Source: Symsagittifera roscoffensis (lineage: Eukaryota > Xenacoelomorpha > Acoela > Convolutidae). From it: 64,000 nucleotides of DNA. Below are positions 54,332 through 64,000 of the stretch, in pieces; the stretch's first letter is position 1; each line of letters opens with the position of its first letter. Where the stretch lies: NCBI RefSeq assembly GCF_963678635.1, contig NC_087065.1, forward strand, positions 51,715,858 to 51,779,857, read 5' to 3'. The notes below the pieces were generated by a model. The model was not told the origin of the DNA. It made no database searches and saw nothing but the letters and a program-made list of their open reading frames with translations. The position numbers and the translations under genes are program-made.

Positions 54332-54862
54332 ATTTTCTCAGCTGTTTTTAGTAGAATTTTCCATAACTTCTTGTTTGTCGAGATATTTGATGATGTATAT
54401 GGGAGGTTTTTTTGTAGATATTGCCGAAATTTTAAAATTTTCTTTCAGTAATTTGTGGTTTGTATCCCTTTCGAAAAGGAATATCTTTCTTCGAAACTCT
54501 CACTCTATCTCAAACTTTGAATTTTGGTTTCTTATACCTTGTTAGAGCTTTACTGTACAGAACTGAGAGCAAATCAGTGTTTTTGACATCTCTAGGTGAT
54601 TTTCCAATATATCTAATGACGCGATAATTCTTTGTGGACACAAATTGACGTAACTTGTGAACGTATTTTTCACCATTATTTTCTATTTAGCGGTAAAATA
54701 TGTGTTTTAATGATCTCATGGCTCTCTCTTCAAATGCAGCTTTGGTCTTGCTCATTGTTGAGTAAATTTCAATGTCTTTCTTCCTTGCAAAATTTTTTGG
54801 AAGTTCCCCCATTTTCTGTTCCTTTATCCTTCCAAGAATTACCATTTCTTTTTTTGAAAGGG
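54332..54862 (-). pseudogene. Polinton integrase fragment, unit 3
   Basis: Copy of 46005-46535; same state. Confidence 0.6.
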
Positions 54863-54864
54863 AT

Positions 54865-55188
54865 CTAAGTTCCTCTGTCTTTCATTTTGGCTTTCTTGTT
54901 GATAAAAATTTTGTGTGGATGTTGAGTTGCTTCCAAACTGGTAAAGGAAGTTTCTGGAAAATCGGTAATTCTTTGCTTTGGTGCACACACAAAGTCCGCA
55001 AAAGATTTTTTTGTTTCTCGATTATCTAATATGATATTTTCTGACTGATTTAGTTTATTTCTAGGAGATTTCAAAATTAAATAAACGAAGAGTTATTTGT
55101 TACTGGTTTGCATTCTCACATTCACAGCACTCTGAATAGAATCAAAATCTTTTGGTACAATCTCCTCCTTTTCATGTTTTTGTTCCAA
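54865..55188 (-). pseudogene. ORF upstream of integrase, unit 3, extra stop
   Basis: Copy of 46538-46861 with a T-to-A change near 55095 that creates TAA and leaves 69 codons. Shows decay without constraint. Confidence 0.35.
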
Positions 55189-55291
55189 TTTGATTTTTTT
55201 GGAAGCGTACTTTGTACTTTGTGATTGATAAATTGAGTAAGGAATTAGAACAAACTGATCAATACTATGTCAATGGTTAAATGACAAAGGG

Positions 55292-55687
55292 AGGGATAAG
55301 AGATATTAGTTGTAAGCCTTTGAGCAAACTTAAAATAGTTCTCCTTTTATGCAGTGAAGTGCTTCTTCGTGTGAGTTCTGAAATGTCTCTTCGATATTTT
55401 ACTAGATCTAATTTTCGGAGATCCTGTAGCTCGCCTCGTAGTAAATTTACTAGAAACTCGCTGAGGAACTGAATGAAACTTTTTGGACGAAAAAGGATGA
55501 TTTGTTTTTGAAGTTTTTGGGAAAATCTTGGAAATATTGGGAGTATAGAGACGTATTGTATGCTCGTCTTCCAAAAACTTCGTCTTCCAAAAACGTTCCT
55601 GCTGATAAAGATATTTTGATGGAGCTGAACCGCTTTTTATGCAATATTTTAGCAAATCCACTGTTTTTGGAGTTAAATCAATAAAAA
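55292..55687 (+). pseudogene. Plus-strand ORF antisense to ATPase, unit 3
   Basis: Copy of 46965-47360. Confidence 0.3.
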
Positions 55688-56209
55688 ATGACCATAAGGA
55701 ATAGATGTTGCATCTTGATACAACTCTTTCAATTCAAATCCTAGACCTAGTTGTTGACTCAATGTTTCAATTTGTAAAACATCTCTCGGTGACTTGAAAA
55801 TGACTATTTGCGTATTTTGTAACTCTAGATCTCTTCCCAATTTACTTTGATGAAACAAGTTATGCTTAAAAGATATTGTCTTTTGTCCCTTGTGTCTTCC
55901 AGCAGTAGCAATTTTTACGAACTGCTTAGAACTTGAAATTTCACCACAAGAGTCATCAAATAATTACAAGTATTTTGTCCCTTTATTGGGAACATTTTAA
56001 ATCAGTTCAAATGCAACTCCTCGGATTTATGTCTTTTTTTGCATTTGTCCATAAAGAGCATGATAATATTGATAAAAATAGAAAATTTTGTCAAGTTTGG
56101 GTTGAAACGTACCAAATTTAAACCAATTAAAAATAGGATGCATTTTTTTAGATTCATTTGGACCAGCTAGGGAAAAAACTCGTTCTTTGTTAGAAGTTAT
56201 TTCAATCAT
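55347..56209 (-). pseudogene. A32-like ATPase, unit 3
   Basis: Copy of 47020-47882; same breaks. Confidence 0.65.
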
Positions 56210-56898
56210 ATTGTAGAAAGTAAGACATAACTGAATGTACTAGATTAAATTGCTACTCAAAATGTGTTTTCTTCACATGTATTGTAAAACATTTTTTGAA
56301 TGATTTCACATGCTAGTATTTTAATTTGGGCAAAAATGGCACAAAAAAAACTTAAAAAAATCTATCACACAAACGTCCAAAAGCTTCCACAATTTTTGCT
56401 CCTGTTTCTTTTCATCAAAATCAAAAATTCTTAAATTTAATTGCTTGTCACATTCATCACCCATCTCTACATAAGACAAGACCGACGGAAAAAATATACC
56501 AATTTTTCAAACTCCTTTTTTTGTAACTGAAACTTTTTGTTTTTTTTTCCATTTTTTTTCCTACGATATTCTACAAGATCTACTTTTTTATATATCTGAA
56601 TGATAATTTATAAAAGTTTACGTCTTCCGTTATGAAAAATCCACACAAGTTGCGAAATTTGTGACTTTGTATACAAATATTGCAAGATTGGTAGTTTTTG
56701 AGATTCCAAAACCGTTAGCGAAAGTTTCTTGGATTTTTCGTGTAAGACGATATGGGAAAGTCCCAATTTATTTTGAACCTTTAAAACAAGTTTTCTGGAG
56801 AAACCATTGTTCCAACTCAAACTGCTCAGGTCAAAAATTTTCAAAACGTAATTCAAGAATTTGAATATTTGATTTTTGAGACTATATTAATATCACTC

Positions 56899-57558
56899 AA
56901 CAAAATTATTGAACATCGCAGCTCTCAACAAACATAAAGTTTCCCAAGATCTGGGCGAGTTCTTCGAAATTGTTCAAAGTATAGTTGACATAGGCAAATT
57001 GCTTCGTTCTCTTTGGCAGTGAGGAATCAAATCTGAATGTAGGGTGGCTTGTTCACACTGTTCTTCTTGATTGTGACACACACCCTCCTCTTCTTGTATC
57101 TTGCTCTGTCATACATCGCATGACAGTTTGGAAGTTCCTGCACCATGGTTGAGTCTTTGTCAGAATAGGGTTCCAATACAGGAACGAGACAAAGGTTTTC
57201 AGCAACGTGATTAACAGTATTCCGTATTGCTGATATCCTTTCTCCTTCTTTTTCACCAAGATAGACTTGCTGAGATTTTTCAATTTTCCCCGATTCATTT
57301 TTCCTTAGCAATTGGAAGCAAGGTTCAAAGTAATTTTTTCGCATGAAGTCTGGAAATTTTTGAATAATCCATAAAGGAATTTCCAAATCCAAGTAGACCT
57401 CCAAAAGGGAACTTTTGGTCCATTTCTTTCAAATTTATCTTTGGGTCCAAAACAATACAGGTACAAAGAAAGTAATTTTTTCTTTTTGTTTTTGATAAAA
57501 AGTCATGCTTATTCAAATTAAAACTTCTGAGAATTTCAACCAACTTCTGAACATTCAT
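56899..57558 (-). pseudogene. PX copy, module 2 of unit 3
   Basis: Copy of 48572-49231 with a V for D change (NTVNHVAEN). Confidence 0.45.
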
Positions 57559-58041
57559 TTTCTACAGTGCATTCGTCAAAAATGTTACAAGTTTTTTTGA
57601 GTTTTTCTACATAAAAAGAACTGAGGGTTAAAATCATCCAATATATCATACTCATTTTTTTCCAACTGAAATTTCTGATTGTTTTTCCGAATGTTTCCTT
57701 TTCCACGTTATTCTATAAGATCTATTTTTTTAATATCTCAACGACAGCTTTGAAAAACTTTATGTCTTCTATTATGCATAGTTCACTCAAATTGAGAAAT
57801 TTAAGATTCTGTATCCAAATCTTGCAATTTTGGTAAATTTTAAGATTCCAAAAGTGTTTGTGAAAGTTTTGCGGACTTTTCTTATAAGACGAAATGAAAA
57901 AACCCCCAATTTATTTTGAAGCTTTAAAACATGATTTCTGGAAAAACCAATGTTCCAACTTATACTGCTCAGCTCAAAGAAATTTTAAAAAAAATTCAAG
58001 AAGATGAATATTTGAATTACATGACTTTACTAACATCACTC

Positions 58042-58870
58042 AACAAAATTATTGAACCTTACAGTTCTCAACAAACATAAAATCTCCCAAGACTTGGGCG
58101 AATTCTTTGATTTCTTTCAATGTATAGTTGACATAGTCAACTTGCTTCAAGACTTCGTTCTCCTTTGCAGTGAAGAGTCAAATCTGAATGTAGGGTGGCT
58201 TGTTCACACTGTACTTCTGGATTTTGACACACACCCTTCTCGTCTTGTATGTTGCTACGTCACACACCGCAAGACATTTCGCAAATTCCTGCTCCATGGT
58301 TGAGTCTTTGTCGGAATAGCATTCCAATACAGGAACGAGTCCAAGGTTTTCAGCATCGTGAATATCAGTGTTCCGTATTGCTGATATCCTTTCTCCTTCT
58401 TTTTCACCAAGATACACTTGCTGGGGTTTTTCGATTTGTGCCGATTCATTTTTCTTTAGCAATTGGAAGCAAGGTTCAAAATACTTTTTTTCGCATGAAG
58501 TCTGGAAATTTTTGAATTTGCAAAAAAGTAATCCATACAGGAATTTCCGTATCCAAGTAGACCTCCAAAAGGGAACTTGTGGTCCATTTCTTTTAAATTT
58601 ATCTTTGGGTCCAAAACAATGCAGGTACAAAGAAAGTAATTTTTTCTTTTTGTTTTTGATGAAAAATCATGCTTATTCAAAATAAAATTTCCGAGAATTA
58701 AAACCAACTTCTGAAAATTCCTTTTCTACAGTGCATTCGTCAATAATGTTACAAGTTTTTTTGAATGTTTCTACATAAGACAGAACTGAGGGGATAAAAT
58801 GAACCAATATATCATATTTTTTTTTCCAACTGAAACTTCTGATTGTTTTTCCCAGTGTTTCCTTTTCCAC
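58042..58870 (-). pseudogene. PX copy, module 3 of unit 3
   Basis: Copy of 49715-50543. Confidence 0.45.
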
Positions 58871-59206
58871 GATATTCTATAAGATCTATTTTTTTAATAT
58901 CTCAACGTCAACTTTGAAAAACTTTATGTCTTCTATTATGCAAAGTCCACTCAAATTGAGAAATTTGTGATTCTGTATCCAAATTTTGCAATTTTGGTAA
59001 ATTTTGAGATTCCAAAAGTGTTAGTGAAAATTTCGCGGAATTTTCTTGTAAGACGAAATGAAAAAATCCCCAAATTATTTTGAAGCTTTAAAACATGATT
59101 TCTGGAAAAACAAATGTTCCAACTTATACTGCTCAGCTCAAAAAAATTCTAAAAAAAGATTCAGGAAGATGAATATTTGAATTACATGACTATATTAACA
59201 TCACTC

Positions 59207-59744
59207 AACAAAATTATTGAACAGTACAGTTCACAACAAACATAAAATCTCCCAAGACTTGGGCGAGTTCTTTGATTTCGTTCAATGTATATTTGACATA
59301 GGCAACTTGCTTCAAGACTTCGTTCTCCTTTGCAGTGAAGAGTCGAATCTGAATGTAGGGTGGCTTGTTCACACTATACTTCTTGACTGTGGCACACACC
59401 CTCCTCTTCTTTTATGTTGCTATGTCATACACCGCATGACAGTTCGCAAGTTCCTGTTCGATGGTTGAGTCTTTGTCGGAACAGGGTTCCAATACAGGAA
59501 CGAGTCCAAGGTTTTCAGCATCGTGAATAACAGTGTTCCGTATTGCTGATATCCTTTCTCCTTCTTTTTCACCAAGATACACTTGCTGAGGTTTTTCGAT
59601 TTGTGCCGATTCATTTTTCTTCAGCAATTGGAAGCAAGGTTCAAAATATTTTTTTCCGTTGTAGGGTTTTTGGAACCAAGAGAATCTCCCAGTTTTTTTT
59701 GATTTTTAGCAAATTCAATATACTTGGTGCGTATCTTTTCATGA
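59207..59744 (-). pseudogene. PX copy, module 4 of unit 3
   Basis: Copy of 50880-51417. Confidence 0.45.
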
Positions 59745-59852
59745 ATACATTTTTGATTTGAGACTCAGAGCCAACTGATCAGCAGTAGATGTTTCAAAAT
59801 AATGATAATTGTAAAAAGATAGAGATTAGGAAATGTAGATGACTCACTGCAC

Positions 59853-59886
59853 ATTCCAAATAAGGTATTATTACCTTATATGGAAT
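59853..59886. promoter_or_regulatory. Paired CArG inverted repeat, unit 3 first promoter
   Basis: Copy of 43199-43232 with both CArG boxes intact. Confidence 0.55.
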
Positions 59887-59988
59887 AATGAGTAGGTGAT
59901 GATCCATATATTGACATTGCGTAGGTGCTGAAAGTACTAAATAAGCTATTCAATATAGGGAAATATTATTTTCAACAAGTAATCGGTG

Positions 59989-60474
59989 ATGGCATCTGCT
60001 ATGTACCAAACATATCCCACTTTTTATTCGGACTACAAGGCAAAATCTCCTTTTATCTCTGTCTCAGAAAACTTTTATGAAAAATTTGTTGTCACCCAAG
60101 ACTACTGTGTATCTAACCATTCATCATTCTGCCCAGTGGAAATTGCAAGTTTCACTTAGTATTAATTGGATCAGTGCTCGATCAAATTTCGCAAAGATTA
60201 GACAAATATCATTTCACTTACCAAATTTTTGACTGTTTTTATACTTTATACAAACACAGATTTTTTCGCAATGTTGTTTCATCAAAAGGTGAAGTTTTCA
60301 ATCACGTGAATTGTGGAGTCGCACACATCTTGAAAAGTAGAAGACCGGAAAATTACGCCGTGTTGCAAAGAAACGCATGCTGCGAAAAAAATCAAAAGAC
60401 ATCATCTCAGCTCTGCCCAGAAGCTTGCGTCTACCCAGACTCTTGGATCAGCTTTTCACAATGTACAAAATAAC
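59989..60474 (+). pseudogene. PY copy, unit 3 first
   Basis: Copy of 43335-43820; shares the unit 1 bases at sites where unit 2 differs. Confidence 0.4.
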
Positions 60475-60568
60475 AAGGTTTTTAACAATGTACAAAATTA
60501 GTTTGAATTTCTATCAAAGCCGCTCAAAGAAGATGAATATTTGAATTACATGACTGTACTAACATCAC

Positions 60569-61114
60569 TCAACAAATCTTATTGAACATTACAGTTCTCA
60601 ACAAACATAAAATCTCCCAAGACTTGGGCGAATTCTTTGATTTCGTTCAATGTATAGTTGACATAGACAACTTGGTTCAAGACTTCGTTCTCCTTTGCAG
60701 TGAAGAGTCGAATTTGAATGTAGGGTGGCTTGATCACACTGTACTTCTTGATTGTGACATACACCCTCCTCTTCTTGTATGCTGCTATGTCATGCACCGC
60801 ATGGCAGTTCGCAAGTGCCTGCTCCATGGTTGAGTCTTTGTCGGAATAGGATTCCAATACAGGAACGAGTCCAAGGTTTTCAGCATCGTGAATAACAGTG
60901 TTCCGTGTTGCTGATATCCTTTTTCCTTCTTTTTCACCAAGATACACTTGCTGAGATTTTGCGATCTGTCCCGATTCATTTTTCTTTAGCAATTGAAGCA
61001 AGGTTCAAAAATTTTTTTCCGTTGTAGGGTTTTTGGAACCAAGAGAATCTCTCAATTCTATTTTGATTTTTAGCAAATTCAATTTGTTGGGAAGGAGTTC
61101 TTTTCATTAATACA
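60569..61114 (-). pseudogene. PX copy, module 5 of unit 3
   Basis: Copy of 43915-44460; 140 codons open. Confidence 0.45.
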
Positions 61115-61217
61115 TTTTTGATTTGAGACTCAGAGCCAACTGATCAGTAGTAGATGTTTCAAAACAATGCTATTTGTAAATATATAAAAATTAGGAAATG
61201 TATATAACTCACTGTAC

Positions 61218-61310
61218 ATTCCAAATAAGGTATTATTACCTTAAATGGAATAATGAGTAGGCGATGATCCATATATGGACATTGCGTACGTGCTGAAACT
61301 ACTATATAAG
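61218..61310. promoter_or_regulatory. CArG/TATA promoter, unit 3 second
   Basis: Copy of 44564-44656. Confidence 0.55.
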
Positions 61311-61351
61311 CAGTTCGATGTTGAGAAAAATCATTTTCAACAAGTAATCAA

Positions 61352-61714
61352 TGATGGCATCTGCTATGTGTTAAGCATATCCCACTTTTTATTTGGAGTA
61401 CAATGCAAAATTTCTTTTTATCTCTGTCTCAGAAAACTTTTATGAAAAAATTATTGTCACCCCAGACTACTGTGTATCTAACCATTCATCTTTCTGCCGA
61501 CTGAAAATTTGCAAATTTCACTTAGTATTAATTGAATCATTGCTCGATCAAATTTCGCAAAGATTCGACAATATCATTTCCCTTACCAAATTGTTGACTG
61601 TTTTTATACTTTATACAAACACAGATTTTTTGCAATAATATTTCATCAAAAGGTGAAGTTTTCAATCATGTGAATTCTGCAGTCGCACACATCTTGACAA
61701 GTAGAATACCGGAA
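61352..61714 (+). pseudogene. PY copy, unit 3 second
   Basis: Copy of 44698-45060. Confidence 0.4.
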
Positions 61715-62658
61715 AATGACGACGTGCCAACAAGTTCCCAGAGACTGACTAGAGCACCTTGATTGTCATCATTCCTGGCAAGAAATCAACCGAGTATGTG
61801 AGGTTCTTAATCTGAACGGAGAAGATGATTCTGAGAAATACGTTACCGAGTAAAGGAAAATGGAACAAGGAAACTGATTAATTTTGAGCTAAATGCCGGT
61901 AATTAAGTTGAAGCAAAAAGATTTTTACTTACAATTGCGGCATACAATCAACTCAAATGTGTGGGTTTAACCATTCATTTTTTGATTAACTTCAAATTTT
62001 CTTTAAAAAAATTCTTTTCTAGTCAGGTGTAACTCAGCAGTAAGCGAATAAACACAACACCGAACAAACACAACACTGAATATGCACAACATCGAACAAA
62101 CACATCACCGAATAATTGTGTTTTGGAAACACAACGAAAAGCATATTGCCGAGTTAGGCATATTTGCGGTTCAATCATTCCCAAATCATTAGCTAGTATA
62201 ATCCAATTCTAGTGAATTCATGAGGGCAGTAGTTGAGATAAACCGAAAGTGAGACGATTAGTATTTCAACTGGCAGTTGATCAATGTAGTATTTCGTTCT
62301 GTTCTCGAAATTCGATTTTCATGGCTTCAACTATATCAACAATAGTTGGATACAATTCTGGTTCAATATGCATCAGTTCAGTCTTTCTTTTCTCCTCAGA
62401 ACTTTTTCTGCTATCTACGAATGTGAACTTTCCCCAAGTAAAAACTTGGTACAAAGAGGGGTAAAATTATTCTGAAATGGCAATCTCCCATTCTCCTTTC
62501 AAACGTATTTGCTCGGGTAGAACAATTGTAACAGAACTAAAACTATTGTTCGGGTGACAATTAAAAGAACCGTTGAAAACTAGCTCAATACTAAAAGAAT
62601 TCATGACAACTGATCGATAGAAATTTAGCTTAGAAAAAAATTTACTTTTAATGTGTTC

Positions 62659-63189
62659 ATTTTCTCAGCTGTTTTTAGTAGAATTTTCCATAACTTCTTG
62701 TTTGTCGAGATATTTGATGATGTATATGGGAGGTTTTTTTGTAGATATTGCCGAAATTTTAAAATTTTCTTTCAGTAATTTGTGGTTTGTATCCCTTTCG
62801 AAAAGGAATATCTTTCTTCGAAACTCTCACTCTATCTCAAACTTTGAATTTTGGTTTCTTATACCTTGTTAGAGCTTTATTGTACAGAACTGAGAGCAAA
62901 TCAGTGTTTTTGACATCTCTAGGTGATTTTCCAATATATCTAATGACGCGATAATTCTTTGTGGACACAAATTGAGGTAACTTGTGAACGTATTTTTCAC
63001 CATTATTTTCTATTTAGCGGTAAAATATGTGTTTTAATGATCTCATGGCTCTCTCTTCAAATGCAGCTTTGGTCTTGCTCATTGTTGAGTAAATTTCAAT
63101 GTCTTTCTTCCTTGCAAAATTTTTTGGAAGTTCCCCCATTTTCTGTTCCTTTATCCTTCCAAGAATTACCATTTCTTTTTTTGAAAGGG
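62659..63189 (-). pseudogene. Polinton integrase fragment, unit 4
   Basis: Copy of 35420-35950; same breaks. Confidence 0.6.
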
Positions 63190-63191
63190 AT

Positions 63192-63515
63192 CTAAGTTCC
63201 TCTGTCTTTCATTTTGGCTTTCTTGTTGATAAAAATTTTGTGTGGATGTTGAGTTGCTTCCAAACTGGTAAAGGAAGTTTCTGGAAAATCGGTAATTCTT
63301 TGCTTTGGTGCACACACAAAGTCCGCAAAAGATTTTTTTGTTTCTCGATTATCTAATATGATATTTTCTGACTGATTTAGTTTATTTCTAGGAGATTTCA
63401 AAATTAAATAAACGAAGAGTTTTTTGTTACTGGTTTGCATTCTCACATTCACAGCACTCTGAATAGAATCAAAATCTTTTGGTACAATCTCCTCCTTTTC
63501 ATGTTTTTGTTCCAA
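63192..63515 (-). pseudogene. ORF upstream of integrase, unit 4
   Basis: Copy of 46538-46861, 107 codons open. Confidence 0.35.
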
Positions 63516-63618
63516 TTTGATTTTTTTGGAAGCGTACTTTGTACTTTGTGATTGATAAATTGAGTAAGGAATTAGAACAAACTGATCAATACTATGTCAA
63601 TGGTTAAATGACAAAGGG

Positions 63619-64000
63619 AGGGATAAGAGATATTAGTTGTAAGCCTTTGAGCAAACTTAAAATAGTTCTCCTTTTATGCAGTGAAGTGCTTCTTCGTGTG
63701 AGTTCTGAAATGTCTCTTCGATATTTTACTAGATCTAATTTTCGGAGATCCTGTAGCTCGCCTCGTAGTAAATTTACTAGAAACTCGCTGAGGAACTGAA
63801 TGAAACTTTTTGGACGAAAAAGGATGATTTGTTTTTGAAGTTTTTGGGAAAATCTTGGAAATATTGGGAGTATAGAGACGTATTGTATGCTCGTCTTCCA
63901 AAAACTTCGTCTTCCAAAAACGTTCCTGCTGATAAAGATATTTTGATGGAGCTGAACCGCTTTTTATGCAATATTTTAGCAAATCCACTGTTTTTGGAGT
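63619..64000 (+). pseudogene. Plus-strand ORF antisense to ATPase, unit 4, truncated by window
   Basis: Copy of 46965-47360 up to the window edge. Confidence 0.3.
63674..64000 (-). pseudogene. A32-like ATPase tail, unit 4, truncated by window
   Basis: The C-terminal 104 codons of the ATPase trail (LLKYCIKSGSAPSKYL and basic tail); the catalytic part lies beyond the window. Confidence 0.55.

Larger units (their letters stand above)
53969..62295. repeat. Tandem array unit 3, 8,327 bp
   Basis: Same length and structure as unit 2, including the 1,014-bp deletion. Private differences: a TAA-making base near 55095, ATCTGGGCG near 56948, CAACGTG near 57205, and CCTTACAG near 58058. Confidence 0.9.
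62296..64000. repeat. Tandem array unit 4, start only
   Basis: 1,705 bp of a fourth unit, cut by the window end. At GCTTTATTG (about 62874) and TTGAGGTAAC (about 62972) it carries the unit 1 bases rather than those of units 2-3, so sequence has been exchanged between units. Confidence 0.9.

Noticed and set aside
35057-64000. Array as pure assembly duplication
   Set aside because: Units differ by private substitutions, a new stop in unit 3 and the structural difference of unit 1; still, copy number needs long-read proof.

Overview
The window is eukaryotic, AT-rich, gene-poor DNA made almost entirely of decayed mobile elements. I see no host gene, tRNA, rRNA or CRISPR array. Long poly-C/poly-G runs, TATA boxes without Shine-Dalgarno context, a Ty3/gypsy LTR retrotransposon and Polinton/Maverick relics point to an invertebrate animal. 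I cannot name the species from sequence alone.

Layout. (1) 1-1900: four short repeats bounded by inverted GGCTCTTTTCC plus C-run ends. (2) 1900-5030: featureless AT-rich DNA with two diverged direct repeats. (3) 5035-12277: a rotted Polinton/Maverick-type virus-like element, mostly on the minus strand. It holds a major-capsid-like gene, a small basic protein, a minor-capsid-like gene, an integrase C-terminus and an A32-like packaging ATPase. It also carries four accessory families that I call PX (-), PY (+), PZ (-) and Q (-). (4) 12278-28339: one 16-kb minus-strand Ty3/gypsy element inserted in gene Q. It has two LTRs of about 900 bp, gag, pro-RT-RNaseH-integrase, a C-terminal macrodomain-like segment, an unidentified 3' ORF and a 5' leader of about 2.8 kb containing a 14-bp minisatellite. 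About eleven stops or frameshifts, a stop at the RT YVDD tyrosine and a Glu-to-Gly change in the integrase catalytic triad make it dead. (5) 28340-35056: more Polinton relic, including a PolB N-terminal fragment and the best preserved PX-promoter-PY/PZ cluster. (6) 35057-64000: a head-to-tail tandem array of the Polinton relic, with one 10,585-bp unit, two 8,327-bp units and the start of a fourth. Each unit itself contains several diverged modules of about 1.2 kb carrying PX, so the locus has the architecture of a higher-order satellite built from a virus-like element.

How the parts relate. The Polinton genes belong to replication (PolB), integration (integrase), packaging (ATPase) and capsid functions. 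PX and PY are divergent and share a compact promoter with an AP-1-like site, an inverted pair of CArG-type boxes and a TATA box. PZ converges on PY. None of the Polinton genes here looks intact. The LTR element arrived later, in a Q copy, and an unoccupied paralogue of the target is present at 32938-33000. The array arose by unit-level duplication followed by a 1,014-bp deletion and loss or gain of one 1,244-bp module. Assignments to Polinton families rest on motif recognition and gene context; no database search was run.
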